Part shown: positions 47,391 through 56,840 of the stretch, piece by piece
How positions within the stretch are numbered: position 1 is the stretch's first letter
How the letters are laid out: every line of letters starts with the position of its first letter
Source: Stenotrophomonas sp. HITSZ_GD
GTDB lineage: Bacteria > Pseudomonadota > Gammaproteobacteria > Xanthomonadales > Xanthomonadaceae
Direction of reading: 5' to 3'
Length of the DNA: 64,000 nucleotides
Assembly: GCF_029543105.1 (NCBI RefSeq)
Contig: NZ_JARQXB010000006.1
Location: forward strand, 124,001-188,000
Made by a program: the position numbers and the translations under genes
Notes under the pieces: model-generated
What the model saw: the letters and a program-made list of their open reading frames with translations, nothing else
Told to the model about the DNA's origin: nothing
Databases searched by the model: none

Positions 47391-48290
47391 TCAGGAGTCG
47401 GCCGCGTGGCCTTCGCCACCGGCCAGCCAGGCATGCGCATCCGGCAGCGGCGTGTCGTGCCGGCGGCCAAGGGCCATGAAGTCGAACAGCTTCCCGTCGG
47501 CCAGCTGCGAGGGGCGAATGTCGCCCATGGCGCGCGCGATCTGCTCGATGCGGCCCGGGCTCTCCTTCTCCCATTGCTTGAGCATCAACCCGACCTGGCG
47601 GCGCTGCAGGTTCTCCTGGCTACCGCACAGGTTGCAGGGAATGATCGGGAACTGCCGCGCCTGTGCGTAGTCGACGATGTCGCGCTCGGCCACGTAGGCC
47701 AGCGGGCGGATCACCACGTGCTTGCCGTCGTCGCTGAGCAGCTTGGGCGGCATGCCCGACAGCTTGGCGTGGTGGAACAGGTTCATGAAGAACGTGGCCA
47801 CCATGTCGTCGCGGTGGTGGCCCAGCGCGATCTTGGTGAAGCCCTCCGCCTCGGCATACGCGTACAACGCGCCGCGACGCATGCGCGAACACAGCGAGCA
47901 CATCGTCTTGCCTTCCGGGATGACGCGGCTCACCACCGAGTAGGTGTCCTGCTCGATGATGTGGTACGGCACGCCCAGCGCGCGCAGGTAATCCGGCAGC
48001 ACGTGTTCGGGGAACCCCGGCTGCTTCTGGTCCAGGTTGACCGCGACCAGTTCGAAATCCACCGGTGCCTTGCGGCGCAGCTGCAACAGGATGTCCAGCA
48101 GGGTATAGCTGTCCTTGCCGCCGGACAGGCAGACCATGACCTTGTCGCCGGCCTCGATCATCCCGAAGTCGGCGATCGCCTGGCCCACCTGGCGGCGCAG
48201 CCGCTTGGCGAGCTTGGCCTGCTCGCGTTCGGCCACGCGCGGATCGCGGCGCGGCGGCAGCGGATCGGGAAGGGAAATGACGGCGCTCAT
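47391..48290 (-). CDS. ttcA: tRNA 2-thiocytidine(32) synthetase TtcA
   Basis: A 299-residue PP-loop ATPase that thiolates C32 of certain tRNAs using a [4Fe-4S] cluster. The PP-loop is [11 protein letters not shown] (about 57-67), and the cluster cysteines lie in CSLCSR and CNLCGSQEN. The start has no ribosome site; TAGAAT (48302-48297) ends six bases before the ATG, which points to a leaderless message. Confidence 0.96.
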   Translation of the reverse strand: MSAVISLPDPLPPRRDPRVAEREQAKLAKRLRRQVGQAIADFGMIEAGDKVMVCLSGGKDSYTLLDILLQLRRKAPVDFELVAVNLDQKQPGFPEHVLPDYLRALGVPYHIIEQDTYSVVSRVIPEGKTMCSLCSRMRRGALYAYAEAEGFTKIALGHHRDDMVATFFMNLFHHAKLSGMPPKLLSDDGKHVVIRPLAYVAERDIVDYAQARQFPIIPCNLCGSQENLQRRQVGLMLKQWEKESPGRIEQIARAMGDIRPSQLADGKLFDFMALGRRHDTPLPDAHAWLAGGEGHAADS

Positions 48291-48387
48291 CGCGCCATTC
48301 TACCGGGTCGCGGCCGGCGGCCGGCACCGGCGCGCCATGCTGGATCGGCATGCGACGGCCCCGCTGGCCGGTGTAAGCTCGAAGCCG

Positions 48388-48594
48388 ATGGAGACGCCCG
48401 ATACCGCCACTGTCGTCATACGTCTGGACGCCCTGCGCCGCGAGCACCGCGAACTGGATGAGGAGATCAGCCGCCGGGTCATCGACCTGGCGGAGGACGA
48501 ACTGACGATCAAGCGGATGAAGAAGCGCAAGCTCCAGCTGAAGGACTGCATCGCCCGGCTGGAAAGCGCGCTGATCCCCGACGAGCCGGCCTGA
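48388..48594 (+). CDS. YdcH/DUF465 family small coiled-coil protein
   Basis: A 68-residue, mostly helical and charged protein. The motif REHRELDEEI (18-27) and the ending ELTIKRMKKRKLQLKDCIARL (about 39-59) are typical of DUF465. The function is unknown. A -10-like TAAGCT (48374-48379) ends eight bases before the ATG with no ribosome site. It is divergent from ttcA and converges with plsB. Confidence 0.88.
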   Translation: METPDTATVVIRLDALRREHRELDEEISRRVIDLAEDELTIKRMKKRKLQLKDCIARLESALIPDEPA

Positions 48595-48627
48595 CCGCCG
48601 GCACGGCGGGCTCACCCGCGCGCGCCC

Positions 48628-51273
48628 TCAGTCCTGCGGTGCGGGCTCTTCCACCGGCTTGGCGGCCGCCGGGCTCACCCGCTCGATGGTATGGCGCAGC
48701 TCGCGGCCCAGGATGAACTTCGCGTCCTTGGCCCAGGTATCCAGCCGCTCGTCGAACACCAGCTTGCTGTTCTCGTCCGGCCAGACCAGGCGCAGCTCGC
48801 GCATCTTCTGGATGAAGCCGCGGAACAGGCTCTTGTCGAAGAACTCCGGCGCAGCCGGCGCGTACAGCAGGCTCAGGCGCTGGGCGGCCTGCTGGCACAG
48901 GCTTTCCAGTTCCCCGGCGCCCAGCGTGCCCGGGCCGTTCTTCACCAGCACCGAGATGGCGATGTAATAGCGCTCGAACGCCTGCTGCAGCGAATGGCCA
49001 ATCGCCCGCAGGCGGAACACCTCGTCGGTCTGCCCGGTGTTGCGCGCCAGGATGCCGCCGTCGTCCTCGTTGATGCTCATCAGCAGGCCTTCGCGCACGA
49101 ACACCTCGATGGTCTGCTCGATGCGGCCGGCGAACTCGTCTTCCGTCCACGGCAGGAACAGCTCGGTCTGCAGGAACGGATAGACCGTGCGGCCCAGCCG
49201 CACCAGGCCGGCGCGGCTCATGCGGCGGTTGTTCTGGAAGCAGCACGCCACCCACGAAGAAGCGGTGAACAGGTGGATCACGTTGTTGCGGAAGTAGCTC
49301 AGCAGCACCGCGGTATCGCCGCTGACGCTGAGCACGTCGCCCAGCGGGTGCGGCGTGCGCGTGAGCACGGCGATCTCCTCGGCGTGGGCGATGATGCGCT
49401 CGGGCGAATGCGGGGTCACCGTGACCCGATCCGAATACGGCATCTCGGCCAGCAACTTCTTGCACAGCTCGATCTGCGCGATCAGGTCGGCCTCGCCCAT
49501 CGCATGCTTGGGCGTGGAGAGCAGCGCCAGCGCCAGCAGGTTGATCGGGTTCACGTCGGCCGCGCCGTTCACGTGCACCTGGATCTGCTGGGCGAGGCTG
49601 TCGACCGCGCGCGAAAGCCAGCTTGGCTTCTCGTCCTCGGAGACCGGCTGGCCATCCCACTCCGGCGCCTCGCGCGCAAGCACGTCGTTGAGCGCGATCG
49701 GCTCGCCGAAGTTCACCACCACCTGGCCGTAGTTCTGCTTGAGTACCTTGGGGATACCCCACAGCAGCGCCCAGATCGATTCCTTTTCCTTCGGCCGGCC
49801 GCTCAGCTCGTCGAGGTAGCTGTTGCCCTCCATCAGCTTTTCGTAGCCGATGTACACCGGCTGGAACAGCACCGGCTTGCGTGGCTGGCGCAGGAAGGCG
49901 CGCAGCGTCATGGCGATCATGCCGCCCTTGGGCTGCAGCAGCCGCCCGGTACGCGAGCGCCCGCCTTCCACGAAATACTCGATGGAGTAACCGCCACCGA
50001 CCAGCTGCGCGACGTATTCGCTTAGCACGGCCGAGTACAGCGCGTTGCCCTTGATCGAGCGGCGGATGAAGAACGCGCCGCCCTTGCGCAGCAGCGTGCC
50101 GACCACCGGCAGGTTGAGGTTGATGCCGGCCACGATGTGCGGCGGCACGATGCCGCGTTCGTACAGCAGGTAGGACAGCAGCAGGTAATCCATGTGGCTG
50201 CGGTGGCTGGGCACATAGACCACTTCGTGCCCTGGCGCGGCCTGCTTGAACTTGTCCAGGTGGTGCACCAGCACGCCGGCATAGATGCGGTTCCAGACGT
50301 GCGTGAGCAGGAAGCTGGCCGAACGCACGACCGGGCTGGAATAGTCCGCGGCGATTTCCCACGCGTAGGCGTGCGCCTTGCGCCAGGCATCCACCGGCTT
50401 GCTGTTGTCGCGCTTGGCCTGCACGGCGATGGCCTCGCGCACCGGTTCGGCGGCGAGCACCTGGTCGACCAACAGGCGGCGGGTGGACAGGTCCGGCCCG
50501 ATCACCGCCTCGCGGATGCGGCGGAAATGGGTGCGCAGCACGCGCTGCAGCTTGCGCAAGGTGCGCTCCGGCGGCAGCCCCTCGTCCAGGGTCTGGCGCA
50601 GGGAGATCGGGGGGGCGAAGCGCACGATGGTGGTGCGCCCGTTGAGCAGCACCGAGAGCAGGCGGCGGAAGCGGCCCACCAGTGCCCAGTTTTCCGAGAA
50701 CAGCACGGCGAACCAGCCGCTCTGCTTGTCCGGCGCGCGGCCGACGAAGATCGACACCGGCACCAGGTGCACGTCCAGGTCCGGGCGCGAGCGGTGCGCC
50801 TGCAGCAGCTTGGCCAGGGAGTCGGAGTGGGTCTTGGCGCCGCGTTGCTCCGGGATGATCGAGTTGCTGCTGCTGCGCCGCGACAGCGCCAGGTAGGCGC
50901 GCTTGCGCTGCAGCGGATCGCCCGGCAGCGGCACCAGCGGCGAGGGCAGGCCGGCTTCGCGGCAGGCCTTGTCCAGGATCAGCGCGTTCGACAGGCCGTA
51001 GTCCTCGAGCACGTAGACCACCGGCCGGCCATCGTTGTACTGGCCGGGCTGCTCGGGCTCGATGGTCAGCCCGAGCCAGGGATCGGCCAGGCGGCCCAAC
51101 AGGCGCGCCCACAAGGGGCGGCGTGCCGGGCGCGGCGCGGCGCCGGGCACCATGGGCACGCGGACGCCGGGCGCCTGCACCGGGGCGGGTGCCGGCGGCG
51201 GGGTCTGGGGGCGGTCCGGATCGGGCTGGCCGTCCGGAAACGGCAGATTATTCTGTTCGGGCATCGGCGCCAT
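48628..51273 (-). CDS. plsB: Glycerol-3-phosphate 1-O-acyltransferase
   Basis: An 881-residue membrane-associated acyltransferase that starts phospholipid synthesis by making 1-acylglycerol-3-phosphate. All four motifs are present: HRSHMDYLLLSYLLY (catalytic HX4D), GGAFFIRRS, FVEGGRSRTGRLLQPKGGM and FQPVYIGYEKLMEG. A Pro-rich stretch (about 20-50) precedes the domain. The ATG at 51273 shares a base with the lipoprotein stop (TAATG), so coupling is likely; ATG 51264 is an alternative. Confidence 0.95.
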   Translation of the reverse strand: MAPMPEQNNLPFPDGQPDPDRPQTPPPAPAPVQAPGVRVPMVPGAAPRPARRPLWARLLGRLADPWLGLTIEPEQPGQYNDGRPVVYVLEDYGLSNALILDKACREAGLPSPLVPLPGDPLQRKRAYLALSRRSSSNSIIPEQRGAKTHSDSLAKLLQAHRSRPDLDVHLVPVSIFVGRAPDKQSGWFAVLFSENWALVGRFRRLLSVLLNGRTTIVRFAPPISLRQTLDEGLPPERTLRKLQRVLRTHFRRIREAVIGPDLSTRRLLVDQVLAAEPVREAIAVQAKRDNSKPVDAWRKAHAYAWEIAADYSSPVVRSASFLLTHVWNRIYAGVLVHHLDKFKQAAPGHEVVYVPSHRSHMDYLLLSYLLYERGIVPPHIVAGINLNLPVVGTLLRKGGAFFIRRSIKGNALYSAVLSEYVAQLVGGGYSIEYFVEGGRSRTGRLLQPKGGMIAMTLRAFLRQPRKPVLFQPVYIGYEKLMEGNSYLDELSGRPKEKESIWALLWGIPKVLKQNYGQVVVNFGEPIALNDVLAREAPEWDGQPVSEDEKPSWLSRAVDSLAQQIQVHVNGAADVNPINLLALALLSTPKHAMGEADLIAQIELCKKLLAEMPYSDRVTVTPHSPERIIAHAEEIAVLTRTPHPLGDVLSVSGDTAVLLSYFRNNVIHLFTASSWVACCFQNNRRMSRAGLVRLGRTVYPFLQTELFLPWTEDEFAGRIEQTIEVFVREGLLMSINEDDGGILARNTGQTDEVFRLRAIGHSLQQAFERYYIAISVLVKNGPGTLGAGELESLCQQAAQRLSLLYAPAAPEFFDKSLFRGFIQKMRELRLVWPDENSKLVFDERLDTWAKDAKFILGRELRHTIERVSPAAAKPVEEPAPQD

Positions 51274-52184
51274 TATGGCTTAGGCGGCTGCGCGGGCGCC
51301 GCCCCGGCCGGTGCCGGCGGGTTCAGCACGCCGCGTACCTCGTCCTGGATGCTCACCAGGTACCAGTGTGCGTCGATGCGCACCAGGCTGGCGCTGGTGT
51401 CGATCTGCTCGGCGGCCAGCGGGTACTGCAGGTGGACCCGGGCCTGGTCGCCCTCCTGGCTCACCAGGCCGACGCGGGTCTGGTCCAGGCTGCTATCCAG
51501 CGCCAGGCCGTAGCTGTCGAGCACGGCCTTCAACTCCTTCACGAACGGACCCAGGCGCCGCAGGCTTTCCTCCATCCCGGCCGCTTGCCAGGCCGCTGGG
51601 TCGGACAGGCCGGTGGCGCGCGCGGCCGCCACCAGGCGCGGGATCGCCGCCTGCGCATGCGGGCGCTCGGCCAGCGGGGCGGCCGACGCCCATTCGGCCA
51701 GCGCGTTGACGAGCTGCACGTAGTGCGCGCGCTGCTCGGGGCTGTAGTCCCCTTGGTTGCGCAGGTACTGCACGCCGAACAGCCCCAGCGAATGCGCTGC
51801 CTGCTTGATGCCGACCCCCTGGCCGGCGATCTGGGTATCGAAGGTCCGCTGCAGGCGCTGCTCGGCACCGGGCGCAGAGAGGTATTGCAGCATCGCCGGC
51901 AGCTCCTCGCCCAGCGGCACGCTGGTGAGCGGCCAGCGGCTGCGGCCTTCGCGCCAGGCGGTCTCCAGCTCGGCGTACTGGGCGGGGGTGACCGCTGCGC
52001 GCGCGTAGCCCACCAGGTCGTTGGCGCGCAGGCGATCGGCCAGGCCACGCACGGTCGCCGCCGGCTCGGCGGTCGCCCCGGGCAGCTCGGCCGGCTCGCG
52101 CTTGCAGCCGGGCAACAGCAAGGCGGCCACCAGCAGCCAAGGCAGCGGGCGGCACGATTTCGGCCAGACGGTCATCAAGGACAT
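51273..52184 (-). CDS. Lipoprotein of unknown function
   Basis: A 303-residue protein. The lipobox LLPGC places the acylated Cys at residue 27. The mature part is mostly helical, with ATVRGLADRLRANDLVGYARA near the start and a beta-rich C-terminal region (LVSQEGDQARVHLQYPL, DAHWYLVSIQDEV) resembling NTF2-like folds. No known family is assigned with confidence. GGGGAG lies nine bases before the ATG. It is directly coupled to plsB, so a role in envelope lipid synthesis is possible but unproven. Confidence 0.8.
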   Translation of the reverse strand: MSLMTVWPKSCRPLPWLLVAALLLPGCKREPAELPGATAEPAATVRGLADRLRANDLVGYARAAVTPAQYAELETAWREGRSRWPLTSVPLGEELPAMLQYLSAPGAEQRLQRTFDTQIAGQGVGIKQAAHSLGLFGVQYLRNQGDYSPEQRAHYVQLVNALAEWASAAPLAERPHAQAAIPRLVAAARATGLSDPAAWQAAGMEESLRRLGPFVKELKAVLDSYGLALDSSLDQTRVGLVSQEGDQARVHLQYPLAAEQIDTSASLVRIDAHWYLVSIQDEVRGVLNPPAPAGAAPAQPPKP

Positions 52185-52760
52185 GGATCTCGACTCCCCA
52201 ATCGATGCCGCATCTTGCCGCCGGCGCGGTCGCCCGGGCAAGGCGCAACGGGCTGCCATGCAAGGCCATGCGCCGATGTGACGCATTGCAATGTCCGGGC
52301 GTGTCCTGTGTTGTCCTGCGCGTTCGGAGGTGTGGCATAGCCGGCGCACTGCAATCGAATATCGGGATGCAGCGCACATATTGCACCGCATCATGTAAAC
52401 GTTTGCAGTTCCTGCTACGGTGCCGCCCCAACGTCGCAATGCCCGCCCCAGATCAGGGCGCGGGACCCTGCCACCGTCACGCCATGGAGTGGGTCAAGAC
52501 AGGACAACGCAAGGCAAGTCCATGCCTTCATCGGGAGGAACCGCAATGCTTCCCCAGCCCGACGACCATCCGCCTGGACGGCGCGCGCGCTCATGCTCGC
52601 GCCTGCCCACTCCGCCCATGACATCGCGCATCGGGCCAGGCGGCCTTACGAAAATTTTCCAGCGCTTGCACAAAACCGCAAGGCTTTCACATCCGACGTT
52701 GTATCCGTCTTACCCGTGAATAAAACCGTCATCCAAACGCCCGGCCCGGGAGGGGTCTTC
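52185..52760. other. 576-bp intergenic region between a lipoprotein and a TonB receptor
   Basis: I see no convincing gene here. The stretch has lower GC than its surroundings in the middle (about 52320-52420) and holds one LacI-type palindrome at 52394-52407. Open frames crossing it have unlikely composition and no ribosome site. It must hold the promoters of both flanking genes; I cannot place them with confidence. Confidence 0.6.
52394..52407. promoter_or_regulatory. LacI-family-like operator TGTAAACGTTTGCA
   Basis: A 14-base palindrome with one mismatched pair and a central CG, the layout of LacI/GalR-family sites (TGNAAACGTTTNCA). It is 367 bases before the TonB receptor start and 210 bases before the lipoprotein start. 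No LacI-type gene is in the window. Confidence 0.5.
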
Positions 52761-55700
52761 GTGAAAACCATCCGAACCAACGCCAATCTGCCTACCCGCA
52801 GCCTGCTGTGCTGCGCACTGGCCGCCAGCCTGTTCGCCGCCGCTCCCGGCGCCTTCGCCCAGTCCGCCAACGCCAACCTGCGTGGCCAGGTGTCCTCGCA
52901 GTCCGGCCCGGCCGCCGGTACCGAAGTCATCGCCACCAACGTGGCCACCGGCGCGACCCGCCGCGCCACCACCGGCGCGGACGGCAACTACACCGTGGTC
53001 GGCCTGCAGCCGGGCACCTACCGGGTCGAAGCCGGCGGCCGCGTGGAGACGGTGACCGTCACCGTCGCCTCCACCGCCACCCTCAACATCTCCACCGGCG
53101 GCGAAGCGGCCGCCTCGGGCGGCGCGGCCACCACGCTGGACGCGGTCAACGTGACCGCCCCGACGCTGCTGCAGGAAGTGCGCACCTCCGAAGTCGGCAA
53201 GACCGTCTCGCTGCGCCAGATCCAGACCACCCCGCAGGTGTCGCGCAACTTCCTCGAGTTCGCCGACGCGGTGCCGGGCATGGTGTTCACCCGCGATGCC
53301 AAGGGCAACACCTCGCTGCGCGGCGGCGCGCAGAACACCAGTTCCACCAACGTCTACATCGACGGCGTGGGCCAGAAGAGCTACGTCAAGGAAGGCGGCG
53401 TGGCCGGCCAGTTCGGCAGCGCGGGCAATCCGTTCCCGCAGCTGGCGATCGGCGAGTACAAGGTCATCACCTCCAACTACAAGGCCGAGTACGGCCAGGT
53501 GGCCAGCTCGGCGGTGACCGCGGCGACCAAGTCGGGCACCAATGAATTCCACGGCGAGGCGTTCTACCGCTACACCGACGAGGACATGCGCGCCATGACG
53601 CCGGCCGAGCGCCAGCCGGGCCAGGACAAGGCGGCGTCGGCGGAGAAGGAATACGGCTTCGCGCTGGGGGGTCCGATCATCAAGGACCAGATGCACTTCT
53701 TCATGACCTACGAAGCCAAGCGCTTCGACCTGCCGACCACGACCGTGCCGGCGGACGGCGCGGCGGGCGCGGTCGGCTTCCTGCCAGCCAATGCCGCCTC
53801 GCAGCTGGGCGCGGGCTCGCAGTCGTTCGAGGAAGACCTGTACTTCGCCAAGATCGACTGGGAACCGACGGATCGCGACCGCTTCGAGCTGTCGTACCAG
53901 AACCGTGACGAGAACCAGGAGAACTTCAGCGGCAGCGATGCGCGTTCGCACGGCACCGTGGCCGAGAACACCGACGAGCGCTGGGCGCTGCGCTGGAACC
54001 ACAGCGGTGACTGGTTCTACAACGAACTGCTCGCCACGCACGAGGATTCGTTCAACAACCCGGTGCCGATCACCCTGGGCAACGGCTACGTGTACACCAC
54101 GCCCAACGGCCCCAACGATGCCACCATCGTCAGCATCGAGGGCGGCTCGCCGCTGTCGGCGCAGACCAAGGGCCAGAAGGGCTGGTCGCTGGAAGACAAC
54201 TTCACCCTCAACGCGATCGAGTGGCACGGCGAGCACACCATCAAGATGGGTGCGCGCTACAAGGACGTGGACCTGTACGCGGCCGACGCGCTCGATATCA
54301 ATCCGCAGTTCTATTACACGCTGAACAACCCGGGCTTCACTTCGGACATCCCGTACAAGGCGTTCTTCACCAAGCCGGTGACCGGCCTGGGTGGCCTGGC
54401 GCCGAGCGTGGTCTCCAACGCGAAGCAGTACGGCCTGTACATCCAGGACGACTGGCAGGTCAACGAGCACCTGATGCTCAACATCGGCGTGCGCTGGGAC
54501 TACGAGAAGAACCCGTCGTACCTGAACTTCGTGACGCCGCAGAACGTGGTCGACGCGCTCAACAGCCAGGACCCGAACGGCCCGGCAGGGCAGACCTACG
54601 CCGATTCGCTGCGCGCCGGCGGCATCGACGTCAACGACTACATCTCCAACGGCCATAACCGGAAGGCGTTCGATGGCGCCTGGCAGCCTCGCCTGGGCTT
54701 CTCCTACGACCTCAATGCCGACGAGATGCACGTGATCCACGGCGGCGCCGGCCGTTCGTATGACCGTGACCTGTTCGACTACCTGCAGCTGGAAGTGACC
54801 AAGTCGGCGTTGCCGCAGGTGACGGTGAACTTCCGTGACCCGACCACCGGCGCCTGCTACAACGGCTCCACGCAGTCCTGCTACGACTGGGATCCCAGCC
54901 TGCTCAACGGCCTGGCCAACCTGCAGGCGCTGACCGGCAGCACCAGCAACGTGGGCACCGAGGTGGACCTGCTCAACAACAAGCTCAAGGCGCCGTACTC
55001 CGACCAGTTCAGCCTGGGCATGAGCAACCAGATCGGCGACTGGCTGACCGACGTCACCGTGACCCGCATCCTGAGCTATGACGGTTTCGGCTTCACGCTG
55101 GGCAACCGTTACCCGAACGGCAACTTCTTCGACAACCCGCAGCTGTGCGACCCCAACAACCCGAATCCCGGCTACAGCCAGGCATGGGGCTGCGGCGTGC
55201 CGGGCTTCGGCGGCCTGATCGTCGGCAACAACGGCATCAAGACCCGCACCACGCAGGTCCTGCTGTCCGCGCAGAAGCCGTACTCGAAGGAAAGCGGCTG
55301 GGGCGCCTCGGTGGCCTACACCTGGACCAACGCGCGCCAGACCCGCGACATCAACGAGCACTACGCGTTCGATGCGGCGACCCTGGACGACTACCCCTTC
55401 ATCAAGTCCAATGCCGCCGCGCATCACCGCCTGGTGGCCACGGCCAACTACGATGGCTTCTGGGGCATCACCTTCGGCGGCAAGCTGACGCTGGCCACGC
55501 CGATCCCGAGCAATGACTTCATCTGCGGCCCGAATCCGGCGGCGGGCTCGGACCTGCCGGCCTGTATCCCGACCGGCTTCAACCCGCAGGGCAACGGCAA
55601 GTTCCTGATCGGCGGCAAAATCTTCGGCTACCGCTCGGTGGACCTGCAGGCGACCAAGGACTTCAAGATCGCCGGCGACTGGAAGGCCTACGCGCGGTTG

Positions 55701-55847
55701 GACATCATCAACGTGTTCAACTTCGATAACTTCACCAACATCATCTACAACGACACCTCGGGCCAGAAGCTGGCCTACTACAACGAGACCGGCGACATCA
55801 TTGGCACCCCGCGCCAGGTCAAGGTCGAAGTGGGCGTGAAGTTCTAA
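52761..55847 (+). CDS. Oar-like TonB-dependent receptor
   Basis: A 1028-residue outer-membrane receptor if it starts at GTG 52761, which has GGGAGGGG five bases upstream and gives a clean signal peptide ending near residue 34 (APGAFAQ). An N-terminal carboxypeptidase-like beta-sandwich (about 38-110, ATNVATGATRRATTGADGNYTVVGL) precedes the plug (SLRGGAQNTSSTNVYIDGVGQ, KAEYGQVASSAVTAATKSG) and a barrel ending QVKVEVGVKF. This Oar type is frequent in Xanthomonadaceae; ligands may be peptides, sugars or siderophores. A LacI-like site lies upstream. A strong terminator follows. Confidence 0.92.
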   Translation: MKTIRTNANLPTRSLLCCALAASLFAAAPGAFAQSANANLRGQVSSQSGPAAGTEVIATNVATGATRRATTGADGNYTVVGLQPGTYRVEAGGRVETVTVTVASTATLNISTGGEAAASGGAATTLDAVNVTAPTLLQEVRTSEVGKTVSLRQIQTTPQVSRNFLEFADAVPGMVFTRDAKGNTSLRGGAQNTSSTNVYIDGVGQKSYVKEGGVAGQFGSAGNPFPQLAIGEYKVITSNYKAEYGQVASSAVTAATKSGTNEFHGEAFYRYTDEDMRAMTPAERQPGQDKAASAEKEYGFALGGPIIKDQMHFFMTYEAKRFDLPTTTVPADGAAGAVGFLPANAASQLGAGSQSFEEDLYFAKIDWEPTDRDRFELSYQNRDENQENFSGSDARSHGTVAENTDERWALRWNHSGDWFYNELLATHEDSFNNPVPITLGNGYVYTTPNGPNDATIVSIEGGSPLSAQTKGQKGWSLEDNFTLNAIEWHGEHTIKMGARYKDVDLYAADALDINPQFYYTLNNPGFTSDIPYKAFFTKPVTGLGGLAPSVVSNAKQYGLYIQDDWQVNEHLMLNIGVRWDYEKNPSYLNFVTPQNVVDALNSQDPNGPAGQTYADSLRAGGIDVNDYISNGHNRKAFDGAWQPRLGFSYDLNADEMHVIHGGAGRSYDRDLFDYLQLEVTKSALPQVTVNFRDPTTGACYNGSTQSCYDWDPSLLNGLANLQALTGSTSNVGTEVDLLNNKLKAPYSDQFSLGMSNQIGDWLTDVTVTRILSYDGFGFTLGNRYPNGNFFDNPQLCDPNNPNPGYSQAWGCGVPGFGGLIVGNNGIKTRTTQVLLSAQKPYSKESGWGASVAYTWTNARQTRDINEHYAFDAATLDDYPFIKSNAAAHHRLVATANYDGFWGITFGGKLTLATPIPSNDFICGPNPAAGSDLPACIPTGFNPQGNGKFLIGGKIFGYRSVDLQATKDFKIAGDWKAYARLDIINVFNFDNFTNIIYNDTSGQKLAYYNETGDIIGTPRQVKVEVGVKF

Positions 55848-55905
55848 GGCACGTCTCCACCCGGTCGCAGCCCGCAGGGGCTGCCCACGGCCCGGAATAC
55901 GGCAA

Positions 55906-55939
55906 GGCCCGCGGATTCGTCCGCGGGCCTTTGCTTTTT
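55906..55939 (+). terminator. Rho-independent terminator of the TonB receptor gene
   Basis: GGCCCGCGGA pairs with TCCGCGGGCC (10 bp) over the stable TTCG loop, followed by TTTGCTTTTT. It begins 59 bases after the stop. Confidence 0.9.
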
Positions 55940-55948
55940 CGCGGCCAT

Positions 55949-55985
55949 AAAAAAAGAGGCCGGATCAACGATCCCAGCCTCTTCA
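55949..55985 (-). terminator. Rho-independent terminator of the candidate small RNA
   Basis: Read on the minus strand: AAGAGGC, a small internal loop, GGATC, loop GTT, GATCC, GCCTCTT, then seven T. The T run is complete and the hairpin faces the TonB receptor terminator. Confidence 0.88.
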
Positions 55986-56041
55986 AAACCGGCGCAAGGC
56001 CGGTGGACAGTGTTGTGGCACATCTCCGGCATGCGCCGGAC
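55949..56041 (-). ncRNA. Candidate intergenic small RNA, about 93 nt
   Basis: Between the TonB receptor terminator and pyrF the minus strand has its own promoter and terminator. The promoter is TTGCCT (56076-56071), 17 bases, TAGGAT (56053-56048), giving a start near 56041. The transcript would form TCCGGC-GCAT-GCCGGA, a single-stranded GATGTGCCACAACACTGTCC segment, ACCGGC-CTTGC-GCCGGT, then the terminator stem AAGAGGC/GCCTCTT with seven T. No open frame fits. I cannot assign it to a known RNA family. It could instead be the 3' end of the pyrF message, but the internal promoter argues against that alone. Confidence 0.6.
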
Positions 56042-56047
56042 GGGGCG

Positions 56048-56076
56048 ATCCTACGCCACCTGCGATGTTTAGGCAA
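56048..56076 (-). promoter_or_regulatory. Promoter of the candidate small RNA
   Basis: TTGCCT and TAGGAT separated by exactly 17 bases on the minus strand, 45 bases beyond the pyrF stop. The surrounding AT-rich stretch (56080-56115) stands out against the GC-rich background and could act as an UP element. Confidence 0.55.
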
Positions 56077-56120
56077 ACCTTGACGTTATTCTTTCAATTG
56101 ATTGTTTTTACTGGATATCG

Positions 56121-56840
56121 TCAGATGGAGAGGGCGGCGATCTCGGCCTGGATGGCCTCGGCGGCCGCCACCGGGTCTTCCGCGTTGCGGATCGGGCGGC
56201 CCACCACGATGGCGTCGGCGCCGTCGCGGAAGGCGTCGGCCACGCCGACGGTCCGTTGCTGGTCATCGCCCACCGGGCCGCCCGGGCGGATACCGGGGCA
56301 GACGATGGAGAAGCCGGCGCCGGTGGCGCGGCGGATCGGGCCGGCTTCCTGGCCCGAGGCGATCACGCCGTCGATGCCGGCGGCCTGGGCGGCCAGCGCG
56401 CGCTCGACCACCACGTCCACCGGTTCACGGTCGATGCCCATGGCGCGCAGGTCCTCGCGGCCCATCGAGGTCAGCACGGTGACCGCGAGCAGCCGCATCT
56501 GGCTGCGGTTCGCCTCCACGGCGGCCTGCAGCATCGGCGCGTGCCAGCCGTGGACGGTGCAGTAGCTCACCGGCCACTGCGAGAGGCGTCCGATGACCCC
56601 GCCGATGGTGGCGGGGATATCGAAGAACTTCAGGTCCACGAAGATGCGCTTGTCGCGCTTGGCCAGCTCGTCGAGCACGTCGAAGTACTCGCCCGACGCC
56701 AGCAGCTCCATGCCGATCTTGTAGAACGACACCGCCTCGCCGAGGCGGTCGATCCATGCCACGGCCTCGCGGCGGCCCGGCACGTCGAGCGCGAAGATCA
56801 GGCGCTCGCGCTCGGTCAGGGGCAGCGGCGGGCGGCTCAC
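56121..56840 (-). CDS. pyrF: Orotidine 5'-phosphate decarboxylase
   Basis: A 239-residue TIM-barrel enzyme that makes UMP. The catalytic Lys-Asp motif is in [16 protein letters not shown], with the opening [13 protein letters not shown] and the phosphate-binding [17 protein letters not shown] near the end. It starts at GTG, sharing GTGA with the upstream acid phosphatase stop. The length is normal. Confidence 0.95.
   Translation of the reverse strand: MSRPPLPLTERERLIFALDVPGRREAVAWIDRLGEAVSFYKIGMELLASGEYFDVLDELAKRDKRIFVDLKFFDIPATIGGVIGRLSQWPVSYCTVHGWHAPMLQAAVEANRSQMRLLAVTVLTSMGREDLRAMGIDREPVDVVVERALAAQAAGIDGVIASGQEAGPIRRATGAGFSIVCPGIRPGGPVGDDQQRTVGVADAFRDGADAIVVGRPIRNAEDPVAAAEAIQAEIAALSI

Noticed and set aside
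52593-52760. Upstream extension of the TonB receptor frame, including GTG 52716
   Set aside because: GTG 52761 has a strong ribosome site and an immediate signal peptide; the extension has neither.
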